In this document: positions 50,483 to 62,300 of the stretch, in pieces
Layout: every line of letters starts with the position of its first letter
How positions within the stretch are numbered: the first letter of the stretch is position 1
Assembly: GCA_034638255.1 (NCBI GenBank)
Contig: JAWPGT010000004.1
Coordinates: forward strand, 372,001 to 436,000
From: Coprinus comatus
Taxonomy: Eukaryota > Basidiomycota > Agaricomycetes > Agaricales > Agaricaceae
Direction: 5' to 3'
Length of the DNA: 64,000 nt
Position numbers and translations under genes: made by a program
The notes under the pieces: generated by a model
Database searches by the model: none
Told to the model about the DNA's origin: nothing
What the model saw: the letters and a program-made list of their open reading frames with translations, nothing else

Positions 50483-53400
50483 TCATGGTTTCTTTTGTTT
50501 GGGTATAAAGAGACTAGCTTCTTTCTTCTTGGGGCGTTTCAGTGCAGGTGGTCGTCGGTTATCTGCATTCGTTGTGCTAGATGCCTCTTCGGCAGGTCTC
50601 TTGGTACCACGAGGTTTTGGGAGAAGACCGTTGACAGGCACAGGTGCATTGGTACCATTCACTGTATTTGAAGGGCGTTTATCTTGATTAATGTGCTGGG
50701 ATTGCTTGAACTCTCGAGGCTGGAAGAGATCGGTTGGAATGGAGGGTAAATCAGAGGGGATATTGGCACTCTGGAGACTGGTCGGGGGCATTTCAGGGGC
50801 GACAGAGGGCTGAACAGGGGTGGGGATGGTTTGCACAGGATAGGTCTCCTGTTTGGACAGAAGTTGGTTTGAAGGCTGTAGAGGAGCAACAAAGGGTTTT
50901 GTGAAGAACGTATTATCTACCTATGATGAAAGGGTTATTATGGTTTGTGATATGGAAAATATATTTACTCACATCTATTAAGCAAGAACGATTTCTGGCG
51001 TCATTTACGATTTCCCGCCAATTGGTGTCACTTCTTTCCAAAGTAGCTGCATTACCCAAGATGTATAAGGATGATTTTGCACGGGTGAGAGCAACGTTCA
51101 TTCGGCGTATATCTGTGCAAGAAATCAAGTGAATCATAGTTGAGATCCCAATTTTTTTCTCATACCTGCCAAAAAACCAACACTTTGTACTCCGGGCCCA
51201 GCCCTTACACAGGAAAGCAGGATAATATCTTTTTCTTGACCTTGGAACCCATCAACAGTATTAAAGTCAACCTTTCCAAGTATATCCTTGCCAAATTCTT
51301 TTTCAAAAGCACGCTTAAGTTCTGAAATTTGTGCCCTATACATTGATACCACACCAATACGGTAATCGAGGTTGACCCTGCAAGAAAGGCGAAGACGCTT
51401 ATAGAGGGAGATTGCCATGTCACATTCTGCCCTATTTTTCACTGAATGTCGGGCGGTGGTCTCCTCTAGGCCTCTGTGTACGTTGAAGAATTTATACGTT
51501 CCAAACTGGGGGTTGGCGTGCCAGGGTTGGGCGGTCTTTTCTTTCATGCCAGGCCCATCTTGTAATCGACCTTGGTAGAATACCCGGCTCGGCAACACAC
51601 TGATATCCGGATGCATACGATACTGGATGCTATGGCGTCGTACAGATGAGTTCAGCGCAACTTAAATGGCTTGACGATTTCCTTACCTAAGTAGATGAAC
51701 AGCATCAGGTTGAGACTTCTGCATTCGGACAAAGAGGGATTGGTTGTAGCGAAATTTGCAAGCCTACAAATAAAGCTGTCAGACGAACTTGTTGAACAGA
51801 GTGAATATAATGTTCTCACCTCTTGAGATAGTACAGTTGGTGGCAGTTGCTGAGGATCACCAACCAATACGCAGCGCTGAGTCCTGTACTTCAACGGAAT
51901 TAACGTGCTAAGTTCTATCGCCTGCGCAGCCTCGTCGATGATAATCATGTCGAACTCGAGTTGTTCAATGCTATCATGACCAGCACCTGATAATGTGGCA
52001 CAAATAACATCCGCCTCTTGCAGAATTTTCTGGCGAGTAGAACGGCGTAAAGCGTCAAGGGTACGTGATGCGGATTTTTGTTCATCTTTGAGTCGATCTA
52101 TTTGCTGTGTGAGTTCGTTACGGCGCGCGTTTAACTTTCCAAATTCAGCATTGAAAGACGGGTTCAAGGTGACATCCGGTGTGTCGTTTTGGACCTGTAT
52201 GAGCGCCACCCTCTTTCGTTTGACTTCTTCAAGTTCCTTCCGTAGTTGACCTAACGCTGATCCAGCATTCTTGTCTCTAGTTGGATCGATAGCCTGGTCA
52301 ACTAAACTGTCCAGTGATATATCCTTGACTGAGATATTCATTGATTGTTCTGTTCCAATGCGAACAACCTTAACAGGCTCGCCGCGCATCTCAGGACCCT
52401 TGTACCCGTCTTTGATACGACGGGCTATTTCGTCTATTGCAGCGTTGCTGGGAGCGCAGAGCAGCACTTTAGGCATAGGTACTCGAGGTGGTGGTGGTTT
52501 GTTTCCAACTTGTATCGGTACGGGAGGATGTTGTCTTCTTGAGAGGAAAAGGGATACGAGGCCACAAATTGTCGATGTCTTACCGGTGCCGGGGGGGCTT
52601 AAAAATTAAACCAACATCAGTAATGTTCATGTATTGGAAAATAACTTACCCTTGTATCAGCGAAAATCCGTCAGTGTTCATGGCCATGAGTATAGCCGTT
52701 GCCTGAGGCTCGTTGATCTTGTATTGAGCCATAATTGCTTGGATCTCAGCTTTCGCCGGAGGACTTGTGCGTTGTAAGCGAGGCCGAAGAACTGTGTTAA
52801 CGAAATCATAATATGGTAGTGATTTTAAGGCAGCATATTCCCGATGAAGTGTACTCAGGCTGGTACCAATAACGATTAGTAATGAGTTGAAAAATAAAAT
52901 AGTGTTAGTGACTAACCTAAACACTTTACTAATTAACCAGGTAGAGGATATCATAAGTCCAGGATCCTCGTTTACCCCCGGTTTCATGTAACATCGTAAA
53001 GAGGCCTGGGTAGAATTGAATGTGACGTTGAAGCTGCGAGTCTTGGCCAGTATACACTTCTTGCCTTCTCGTTGGCTTAGAAGAACAATGTCTGTCTCTG
53101 CAAGATAATAATCCTTCCTCAGAATTCCTTCAAAAGTGATGTCGACTTCGAGCCAATCATCGGCGTATTGTTTGGATGAAATCTTGCACTCATGAGTCTC
53201 TTGATCTTCCAGCTTCGCCTGCACGATTTGGGCCCAGCACTCCATAAGTAAGAGCGGCTCATATATACGATGAAAATGAGCGTAGTCCATGAATACATCC
53301 GGAACCATAGATAATTCGTTACGGAATCCTGGAGGAAGTGGTCCTTCATGATTGTAATTCCATGAAAGAAGGGTTCGATGAAGATCTGAGATATCAGGTT

Positions 53401-56400
53401 TCATGCGCATTTGAGCTCTGTGTAATTCTTCTCGGCGATCGATACGTATGCTAGCGACGGTTTGGCCCATATTAGGAGCTAGATATTTTATCTGTCGACG
53501 TTGAGCTGGTTTTTTTATCTTTGGGGATTTGTGGAACTTGATGCCGAGAGAAGCCAGTCCTCCTTTAGGTTCTGCTTCATCCGAATCAGAATCTCCAGAC
53601 TCTGAGCTGCTTTCAGTGCTCGGTGAAGCAGCCTTGTTTTTGAATGTTCCAAGGTTAGGTCGTGTGATTTGGGATGTGGAAGCGGTAGCGGTTTTGTCGT
53701 GTCTCTTTGCGGATGGTAATGGTGGAGCACTTTCGATGAGCTTTTGTTTATCCTTCTCGTTGAAATATTTAGCCGATGTAGATTTACTTTGATTGAGAAC
53801 AACCTTCTCGTTTTTAGGTAATATAGAGCCAGAAGGTTTCCGATCCGCTGATTTTTCCAACTGCTTCTTTTTAACAAGTTGAGGTTTGATGGATTGGGAA
53901 ATAAACTTCTCCGAGATAATCTGGACTTCATCATCATCTTCATTGAAGGTAGCAAGAGCCTCCTCGAGTGTAGTAATACGCGAAGTATCTAATCTGCTGC
54001 GTGTTTGCTTGACATCCTTCCGTGCTGTTTCCGCGTGTTTTGTTAGTTTTGTGAATGCTGCTTCGCATGGCCGAGTATCCGTTTTACGGAAAAAATCAAG
54101 GAGAGATGTGAGTAAGGCAAAAGATTGGTGTAGAAGTTCCTCGTCAGTTAATCTCAGCCACCTTGACAACTCCGTTAGAACATCCTGAAAACAATTGATC
54201 ATCCTTTGTCCAATACTAGATAAACTTTTCTTGGCTCCTACAGCCTTGCCCTGATTTTGCTGATTATGGAAAGCGCTTGCCGCATTTTCGATGACTTGCC
54301 ACTGGGCCAACATATCTCTGCCGAAAATGAGAGCATCTCGCATCCACTCTATCATTACGGCATTGTCAAAATACGTGGACCATGCTGGAGTGCGTTTGAA
54401 GATAACAGCAATAGCTTTTGACATTAGAGTCCAAAGTTGTATCATTCGAGAGGCAGGTCCGTCGATATCTTTCGTTCGCAGATATCTTTCGTTGCGTAGG
54501 AGACCATCGGGCTTTGCGCACAAAACTTCAATAACATCCGTGAAGCATCGTACTAGTGATTTTGACCAGGAGCATGCCTCGGGTACGCTCGGAGAATAAG
54601 TTACAAATATTTCGAGGAAATCTAAAAGGCCCTGCAAGGCTTGATCTGGTAGGCGTTCTAGTAAAGCACGAATACACTCCAATCGTCCATCCACATCAAA
54701 AGCTTGGCCAACCAAAGTTTTTGCGGCAGCGTGGAAGTCGTCAACGGGAGATAGAATGAGTAACATAGCTGCCTTTCCTACACCTGGACGTTTGAGTACG
54801 TCCAAAACCTGGGTAGATGTACTATAATCCACAAGCTCTTTGATCGTTTCCAGAAACCCTGACCGTATGGTTTGTAAAGCAGCATTGATAGTGTCAATTA
54901 CTGTAGCCCCGTTCGGATACTCTTCTCCGAGATTCGTCGCAGAGAGGATCTCATCAAACGTCTTCTTGTTAAGGGTATCAATATGAGACGACTTGGCCAC
55001 TACACACAATATGGTAGCGATCCCCTCTGGATCTTTTCGGTGTAGGTATTTATATACTTTCGGCCAAAGCCCTTTACGAATTGTAAGTGTGGAGATTGTA
55101 CCGAGCGATTTCTTCACAACAGCACGTCCAGTAACCCGACAAGTCTCCGTGATTACGAGCGAGATTGCCTGCACGTCTGCCAAAAGTATCTTGTCTAGGA
55201 GCTGGCGCAGCGCCGTGCGAGGACTTGCCCATTCCGGCCTGTCAAAGTCGTGGTGTAGGGCAACTTGGGCCAGGAGTGCGTCGTGGGTATCAATAACGGA
55301 TAAGACTGCCTTCTTGATAATTTTATCATCCTGCGTCTGAGCCTTGGAGAATGCCGACGATAATAACTGCACGGATGCCATAAATAAGCCAACGAATGAA
55401 TTTCATGCCATATAACTTACGCGCGCGGTAAGATCCACCAGTATTGACCGCGTATCACTGAACTTGTCAAGCTTTATCTCTTTCAAAAGGAAATTCGACA
55501 ATTTTGCGATAACAGACGCATATATCGAATTCATTTTATGTAGAGTATGAAGATATTCATAAAACCATGAAAGGAACCACGGTCTCTCTCCAGAACTTTT
55601 CGCAGACTGAACAAGACTAATGAAAGCGAGGTTGTCTTTTATCAAGTTTATGATTCCCTCTGGGCGTTCTGATTGTTCATCAGGCCAGATAGAGTCACCC
55701 AGACGTTTGAGTAAGAATATAAAACATCGCAAGACTTCCGCAAAACCTGTGACTATCATTCAGAATCGGTATACGAAGAGTATGAAGGCGAGAACGTACA
55801 TATATCATTATCCCCCAAGCGATTGAATACAATCTCACGAAAGTCGACAGGAAATCGTTGACTTGATTTCAGGAACTCGATTGGGATAAAGCGCAAGGCC
55901 GTGCCAAACCCGGTCCACAAGTCATATGGTTCTAAAGCTGGAGAAAAGAATGCTAGATCCTTTGATTGTTTGGATGGCAAGCCGTCTGTCGACGTAAGAT
56001 ATAAGGCAAGGGCGTTAAAGGCCTTGAGATGACCATCAGTAATAGCATCTGCCGGGAGAGGTACAAGTTTGTGATGAGCCACCTGAGAGCTAGCCCATTG
56101 TCGCACAACAGACGTTTGTTGTATAAGGAGGACAAAAACCCCAGGGGGAACCACGGTAGCCGGCCATTCTTCAAATACTGTCCGAGGAGGTATCATTTGA
56201 ATGATACCCTGGACTTTCTCATTTGAGAAGATGGCCCAATTAGACATCATGCGCAGGACGAGAGGGGATGGTAGGTCTGAGAGTGTATCGTACATGGGGT
56301 TCGTGTTTTCAGGTGTGATCTTGCGTTGATTCAATTCCTCTAGCACTTTATTAACTTCCCAGGTCTCAAAGCTAATCCAGAAGTTGTCCAAAATTTCACG

Positions 56401-56785
56401 GGAATACTTGGCGAAGTATCTAGTCTTAATTTTAGAACAGAACTACGAAGAACAAACAAACTTACGTTGTTCTAGAAGTCTTTTTGACCGTCTCCAACTC
56501 CACTAAGCATTCGCAGCACTCGCTTACGCAGGAGTTGAGCTTGTTCCTCCATGCCTCCGCCTCACTTCCGTCGTATGCAAACAATCTAAGAAGAAAAGAA
56601 GCAGCGCCGACGACAGTTGGATTTGCACGATTGCAAAACCAATGCAACCGCCCATGTTGATCTTTCGTCACACTCATTAGGAAGCTATATATCTGGGCTA
56701 GGACCTGGTCCGTAGCACCAGCGTTGTCTACTGGATTGTTGCGTAGGTCTGCCAATAGTTTCTGGACATCTTTGTTACTTGCCAT
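50483..56785 (-). CDS. SEN1: Superfamily 1 RNA/DNA helicase Sen1 (senataxin)
   Basis: 5'-3' helicase that ends non-coding transcription and removes R-loops. The start MASNKDVQKLLADLRNNPVD at 56785 opens a helical N-terminal domain of over 1,000 residues (exons at about 56785-55403 and one long exon 55381-52646). The middle is disordered. The helicase core reads DGFSLIQG, PPGTGKTSTICGLVSLF (Walker A), VLLCAPSNAAIDEIARRI, VICATLSGAGHDSIEQLEFD, MIIIDEAAQAIELSTLIPLK (DEAA motif II), RCVLVGDPQQLPPTVLSQE, LSIQYRMHPDISVLPS, RIGVVSMYRAQISELK, VDGFQGQEKDIILLSCVRA, and RRMNVALTRAKSSLYILGN. The C-terminal tail is Pro/Lys-rich (LPKPRGTKRPAEEASS, PPALKRPKKKEASLFIPKQK), a probable nuclear signal. About 1,900 residues, like yeast Sen1 in size. 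Confidence 0.94.
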
Positions 56786-56834
56786 GCGCAGAAGGAACGA
56801 CGGATTGTCGGAGTTGTGTTCGACAAGCAGACAA

Positions 56835-56856
56835 GGGGATTAGGGGATTAGGGGAT
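56835..56856 (+). repeat. Tandem GGGGATTA repeat (TTAGGGG-type) in SEN1/translin promoter
   Basis: Three GGGGAT units spaced by TA, giving two overlapping TTAGGGG boxes. Located 50-70 bp upstream of the SEN1 start codon in the 286-bp divergent gap with translin. TTAGGG elements are bound by Tbf1/Teb1-type Myb factors in yeasts. Confidence 0.6.
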
Positions 56857-56983
56857 GTGTCAGAAAAGTATAATGGAAAGGTGAAGATTGAGCGATAGAA
56901 GATCTATGACGCTAGATATATTGAAGGGGATGATATTCTCAAAACGCGTGAACTCCGACGAAGTGATTTACTTCAGCGAGGCG

Positions 56984-56989
56984 CACGTG
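56984..56989 (+). promoter_or_regulatory. CACGTG E-box in SEN1/translin divergent promoter
   Basis: Core CACGTG (within GCGCACGTGCTC), about 83 bp before the translin ATG. It lacks the RTCACGTG flank seen at the other sites, so it is a weaker match. Confidence 0.4.
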
Positions 56990-57071
56990 CTCGTGTAATA
57001 GTTGACGTCCCGACCCTGATCAACAAGTTCTACACCAACCTCAATCCGCCCTCAAAACAGGACTCGGAATC

Positions 57072-58104
57072 ATGGACTCCAATGTTGTAGATTCATTGAA
57101 CTGTATGCTTGAACATGACACCGAAATCCGTGAAGTACTTGTCTTTATTGGCCCGCCCACAACAGCGATGTGGACTCTTTATTTTCCAGAAAATCAAGGA
57201 GCAAGTGAATGATTTGGACACCAAGGCTCGAAAGATAACCGGTGCTCTTAACAAGATCCACTATGCGCCTCGGAATGCACGTCAGTATTCCTGGGCATGG
57301 TAGCTATTGTCCAGTTTATATTGTTGATGTCACATTTAGTATCTCCATTGCTCGAGTCAGTGCGATCTTTGCTACAGAGCTGTCGAGAAACCATTGCAGG
57401 GCTAGCTTCAATTATTCCGGAGAACCAATTCTGGCGTTGGAAGGACATGTGGACTAGCCCTTTGCGAACAGTGATGTTTGGACTTGCGATGGTTGAATAC
57501 CTCACCAACAGAGACCTTATATCGCTGCAACAGGCTTCTGATACTCTTGGCTGTAAGGAACCTTTGATGCTTGCTCCTCGGCTTCAAAGTACAATTGATT
57601 TTGGACGGTAGTTAAACCTGAATGGGCTGATCGCATAACACTACCTGTAGAAGACTATTTGCATGGGCTAATCAGCCTTGTTAATGATCTCGTGAGTTGA
57701 TGTAGACTCTAGAGGCGTAAATGCATAAATTTTATCTAACACTCCGAACAGTCTCGTCTAGCCGTGAATAGCGTTACTCTTGGGAATTTCGACGAACCCA
57801 TCAAAATCTCTATTTTTGTCAAGGACTTGTTTGCCGGGTTTTCAATGGTACTACTAATATACGAGCCAATAGGGACAGTATAATTGCTAACTCGAACCCT
57901 TAGCTAAATCTAAAAAACGACAGTCTCAGGAGGAGGTTCGATAGCCTCAAATACGATATCAAAAAAATAGAAGAGGGTATGTTTTGGAACGTCAAGTTGA
58001 ACGTCACCTGACAGTTGCTCATTGCATTGTCTCTAGTGGTTTACGATGTTTCCCTCCGAAAGCTTGCAAGCAGTGCTGTCTCAATCTCAGCCATGTTGAC
58101 CTGA
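57072..58104 (+). CDS. Translin, single-strand RNA/DNA-binding subunit of C3PO
   Basis: Translin with Trax forms the C3PO nuclease ring, acting in small-RNA and tRNA processing. Start MDSNVVDSLNCMLEHDTEIR at 57072. After an intron comes KIKEQVNDLDTKARKITGAL then NKIHYAPRNA. Further exons read PLLESVRSLLQSCRETIAGL, ENQFWRWKDMWTSPLRTVMF, GLAMVEYLTNRDLISLQQAS, EDYLHGLISLVNDL, SRLAVNSVTLGNFDEPIKIS, IFVKDLFAGFSMLNLKNDSL, RRRFDSLKYDIKKIEE, VVYDVSLRKLASS. The conserved EDYLHGLI, SRLAVNSVT and RRRFDSLKYDIKK..VYD segments match translin, not Trax. TGA at 58102-58104. Seven exons, about 235 residues. Confidence 0.9.
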
Positions 58105-58342
58105 CCTTCCAAGTAGTGTACAGTAGTAATGATTAATATATGTTTGTTTTGTGGGTCCTTGGTTATTCGGACACAAAGTGGTCAGGGTGTCCCTGACGTG
58201 AGTCGGAGTTTCAAAGTTGGTGAGCTGCTGTCACATACATCAACCATCTCCCAACGTCCGGTTTCACACAATTCATGTCCGGTCTCTGAGACAACGTGGT
58301 ATATAAGTACACGTTGTTTCCCAAACTCAAGTATACATCTAC

Positions 58343-59642
58343 ATGGACAGACGCCGAGGGCTATCCTCTCGAGCCGCCACAACAGAAGGTATGTAGAACA
58401 GCCCACACAACTCCCTTGTCGGCGTTTGAAATGACGCCGTCACACACATGCATTCCTTTATACCTTATTGGAATGGATGCTCATTCGTGATTTTCTGTCA
58501 TTGATTAGAGATAGAATACTGGACACAGGCTGCAGAAGCCATTAGGGTCCTCACACATAAGTATCCAATCAGCCAAACTACGGAAACTATTGGCAGAGTC
58601 AATAGGTTAATCTCAGCATGGCCAACCGATGATACACTTCCTGCTGAAGGGTTTGATGCCGTCAAACAAACCTTCAAACGACTTTCCAACGGTCTCCGTG
58701 AAATTGAGCATGCAGCACAACAAGAGGAAAAGTAGGCGATCTTAATGTTTCGTCGTGAATAGTCGTTGACAATTACTGTGCAGAGCGTTAGATGAGGCCA
58801 TCGAGCGCGTAGAAATACTGATTGCACTTAGAAAGGCTCCCGAGGCTCTTTCGCCAGGCAAGTATTGGCTTGACACTAAGACGAGTGATTCATTTCTTAT
58901 TCCAAAAACAGAGAAACGAAACAAGCGACCGAGAGCGCCTTCACCTCCTTCAAATTCAACCTCCGGACTTGGTTCGGCAAAGAACTCTGTCTCCATCACA
59001 CTCCCTCCACGTGGTTCCGTCGGACCAGCGCCCAGTAATACCGCAAAGGTTAAGAAAGATGGCCGTGGGGGCATCCTACAGGCAGGTCGCAAGGTTGCTT
59101 TCCATCCACCCCCTGCGAAAGGGTCCAATGGCGATACAGACGAAAATACTTGGATATTAGCACTTGTCACCAAGTGTGTCTCTGGCAACAAATACGAAGT
59201 TCAGGATGCCGAGCCGCAAGAAGATGGGCAGCCCGGCATGTATGTTTGCTTTGATACATGTAAAAAAGATTCTAGACTAACATAAAATCTAGAACATACA
59301 TGACGAATCTAAAGTCAATCATACCACTCCCAGATCCAAATGCACCCCCTGGGAGTCCAGCCCATGTGAGCGCATACCAGGATTTTCCTACGGGGTCGAC
59401 TGTGATGGCTCTATACCCTGATACCAGTTGCTTCTATCGGGCAGAGGTCATTTCCACCCCGAAAGACATGCAGCCTGGTGGACGAGTAAGTAAAAGCAAT
59501 ACTGGACCAAGCTACCGCTGACCGTTGGCAGGCTCTCCCTCCCTCTAAGCATATGCCGATGTACAAACTTAAATTCGAAGATGACGACAACCAGGAGCAT
59601 TCCGTGGCGGCTCAGTGGGTAGTTGAATGGCCTGGAAGTTGA
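58343..59642 (+). CDS. SGF29: SAGA-associated factor 29 (Sgf29), tandem Tudor H3K4me reader
   Basis: Subunit of the SAGA acetyltransferase module that binds methylated H3K4. Starts MDRRRGLSSRAATTEEIEYW (exon 1 ends G, next exon AG). The N-terminal half is a coiled coil: TIGRVNRLISAWPTDDTL, FDAVKQTFKRLSNGLREIEH, ALDEAIERVEILIALRKAPE. A basic Ser/Pro linker leads to the SGF29 domain: ILQAGRKVAFHPPP, TWILALVTKCVSGNKYEVQD, DFPTGSTVMALYPDTSCFYR, AEVISTP, PMYKLKFEDDDNQEHSVAAQ, and end WVVEWPGS. The aromatic pair and FYRAxV are the family signature. The intron at 58858-58911 starts GCAAGT rather than GT. TGA at 59640-59642; about 300 residues. Confidence 0.9.
58858..58911 (+). other. GC-AG intron in SGF29
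   Basis: Removing GCAAGT..AAACAG joins ALSP to EKRNKRPRAPSPP in phase and gives the expected basic linker. The adjacent unspliced frame gives no sensible continuation. GCAAGT is the classic form of a GC donor. Confidence 0.65.
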
Positions 59643-59786
59643 TAATCCTGGGCCATGAATTAATCTATGCTTGTTGATATGTAGAGGAAATCTTTGATAC
59701 TGTACGATGTAATTAGCAGACTAGAGTGTATATTATTGTGCCGAGGATGACATCATTGCAAGAGTCATCGACTGTGATGATGTAGA

Positions 59787-59809
59787 TTCGTGCTGTTTCC
59801 AGCCCTTTC
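59787..59809 (+). promoter_or_regulatory. Step-type heat-shock element of the HSP20 gene
   Basis: TTC triplets at 59787-59789, 59797-59799 and 59807-59809 are spaced exactly 10 bp. This is the nTTCn(5)nTTCn(5)nTTCn step form recognised by Hsf1. It sits 14 bp before the TATA box and about 60 bp before the ATG. Confidence 0.65.
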
Positions 59810-59822
59810 CATGTCATTAAAG

Positions 59823-59830
59823 TATAAAAA
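59823..59830 (+). promoter_or_regulatory. TATA box of the HSP20 gene
   Basis: TATAAAAA, 41-48 bp upstream of the ATG at 59871, directly downstream of the heat-shock element. Confidence 0.7.
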
Positions 59831-59870
59831 GAGCTGTACCCACATTGACCAGCCTGCAGAACATACCACA

Positions 59871-60507
59871 ATGTCTATTGCACGCCAACTCGCTCGCGAA
59901 TTCCGCCCTCTCTTCAGTTTGTTGGACGAACCGTTTGGACGCAGCTCTGCCATCTCTTTGCTCACTCGTCGTCACCAAGGCGATACCAACAGTCTCTTCT
60001 CGGATCCGTTTGCGGGACTCAACATGCTTGCACGGCCAGCAGTTGACGTAACGGAAAAGGGAGACCAATATATTCTGGACGCTGACCTCCCTGGAGTATT
60101 GAAGGAGAACCTCCAAGTTCGCATCGGTGACGGTAATCAAAGCATCACAATCGAGGGCAAGATGACCGAAACATTGTCGGAGGTCTCAGATGCGACGTCA
60201 AAGACGGCAAATAATGATACGACGACGTCATCAGAGTACAGTGACGGTATGTCCTCGGGTCCAATAATTTGATATTTTCTAACGATTCGTAGCAGCTAAA
60301 TCTACATCTCTGAGGACGAAAGACGAGGGGTCTACACAGATATCCGTTGAACGCCCGTATACCAGAAACTTCTCTTTCATGCGTACTATTTGGCTTCCAC
60401 GGCCGATTGATCCGAACAATGTTGTGGCCAAGCTGCAAAACGGGGTGTTGAGTGTGACGCTGGCCAAAGCGGTGGATGAAGCAAGCAAGATTATTAGTGT
60501 TGAATGA
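59871..60507 (+). CDS. Small heat-shock protein, Hsp20/alpha-crystallin family
   Basis: ATP-independent holdase chaperone. Starts MSIARQLAREFRPLFSLLDE with a hydrophobic/aromatic N-terminal arm. The alpha-crystallin domain begins RPAVDVTEKGDQYILDADLP, GVLKENLQVRIG, SITIEGKMTET, then a Ser/Thr-rich insert (TSKTANNDTTTSSEYSD), one intron (GTATGT..GTAG), and RPYTRNFSFMRTIWLPRPID, VVAKLQNGVLSVTLAKAVDE. The A-x-x-x-x-GVL-x-[VI] signature is present as AKLQNGVLSVTLAKA. A short C-terminal ending KIISVE supplies an I-x-[IV] oligomerisation motif (IISV). TGA at 60505-60507. About 195 residues. The promoter has a step HSE and TATA box. Confidence 0.92.
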
Positions 60508-60659
60508 AGAATGAGGAGATAGGAGTTGTAGACTTTGTAGATAATAAATTGTACAACATGATTGAACGTGACCCGTCACACGAACGGACGTCCACCTGTT
60601 CTGTTCCCTATGTCCCGTTGTACAAGCCGTCCCCTTCTCACACATCCTCCAGCCGTCCA

Positions 60660-62300
60660 ATGGACAATCCCCCCGACCCCATCACCATACAGCAACTCCC
60701 AGAGGCTTCCGACAATGATACCATAGACGAATCAGAGCCAGACGCCGAGGATGAGATTGACCAACTAGATTCCGACTCGGACGCCCAAGTAGATCCCCAA
60801 GTCCAACCAGATGTTCCAGTAGTTAAGCGCCTATCTATGGCAAAGGCTGGCGAGAGACGACCTGGTCAGACCCTTCTCCCTACTGTCAGGATAGAAAACA
60901 TACTCCAAGCGGATGGTATGCCGTTTTTGCCGTTTTTTTGCTCAGCTTCTGACGCATCGCGTCGTTTGTAGGAGTGCTCGGCAACCTCAATCTATCCAAG
61001 GAAGGAACTTTTCTACTCGCAGTCGCAACTGTATGTTTCTCGCACAATTCGCGATATTGCCATTCCTAAACAGCACTACAGGAAGAATTCATCAGAACTC
61101 TTGTCAAGGCCGGTCATGATCGAGCTGCTGAACATAGCAGAACAATGGTTAGGTATCATGACATGGGTATATATGCGCATTGCTTGTATTAGGGCTACAC
61201 TTGTCACTAACACATTTCTACAGCCAATGTAGCGCGCTCTCGATATGAATTCAACTTCCTCCAGGGTATGGCAGATGGTCACTTGCCCTCATGAAACCGG
61301 CTCCTAATTCTATGATGCAGATACAATACCATTACCAAGGTCATTGGCCAGTGCACTAGCATCTAGAGCTAGACGAGAACACGCGCTTCTCCAAGACGAT
61401 CCTGCAATGCAGTTCCAAGACGGCAGACCTAGACCACCACAAGATTCTTTTCTACCCCAAGTTGTATCAACAGGACCACTGAGCTCTATCGGGCATGCCA
61501 ACGGAGGACCTCAACTTGGACCAGACTGCCCACCACTTGGATCACTGCCGCCCGACAACGTTGGTCCCAGTTGGAGAGCACTTCCTCCTACACCTGATTC
61601 AGAGAATCAATCATACAAAAAGAATTCTCGTCGGTCATCCTCCAAAAAGAATGGCACTCCAGTTCCTTCCAATCCGTATCCGAATCATGGCTCGAATGCT
61701 GGTGCCATCTCAGAACCAACGCAGACGTGGGAGGAGTGGAAGGCAAAAAGCCGGTTATACAGGACTAGTGATGATTCGCGCCGAAAGACTTCGCAAGCGT
61801 ATCCGATAGTACCAGGTGCTGCATCTTCGTCACAACATGTATTACATCCAGCTTCAGGCGAAGTTCAACCACTAGGTGAAGCCCTTTGGTCGCAACCTCT
61901 TCCTTCTATACATCAGTGGGAAAGACCTGAACTCTTGAACCAGGTGGATCGCCCCGAAACACTACCGAATGGTCACGGTGAGAGAAGAGCCCGACCACAT
62001 CATAAAACTATTGAGAACATAAAAAATACACCACCATCCAACCCACCTTCAGGACAGTTCGAACACCCTCACGAGAAACCAGCTGCAATAATTTCAGGTC
62101 AAGGCCAAGACCCTTCATGGTCACATCCACAACCTCTGGCTGGTCCAGGTGTCGCCCTCCTTCAAGGACCTGGAGGCCCTTTCCCGCGTCCACCGCCTGC
62201 TCCTACATCGGGTCCAGGGCACAATACCGTCGAGACAGGTTCTCCAGGTGCTACCACCGTTGGACGGACGATTTACTCCCTTGATAATCCTGCAGATTAA
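60660..62300 (+). CDS. Histone-fold protein, Dpb3/CHRAC-type (CBF/NF-Y family), with Pro-rich tail
   Basis: Histone-fold subunits of this type pair with Dpb4 in DNA polymerase epsilon or in ISW2/CHRAC remodellers. Start MDNPPDPITIQQLPEASDND at 60660; upstream in-frame ATGs lack the acidic context. An acidic N-terminal arm leads to the fold: GQTLLPTVRIENILQADG, after introns VLGNLNLSKEGTFLLAVATE, EFIRTLVKAGHDRAAEHSRT, MVRYHDMANVARSRYEFNFL and QDTIP. The LPTxRIxxILQAD helix and the final RxDxANAxxxxxxFxFLxD-like end are diagnostic. About 270 residues of Pro/Ser/Gly-rich sequence follow (PPSNPPSGQFEHPHEKPA; GGPFPRPPPAPTSGPGHN), an unusually long tail for a Dpb3 protein. TAA at 62298-62300. Confidence 0.78.

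Noticed and set aside
56835..56856. G-quadruplex in the GGGGATTA repeat
   Set aside because: Only three G-runs of four are present; a single-strand quadruplex needs four.
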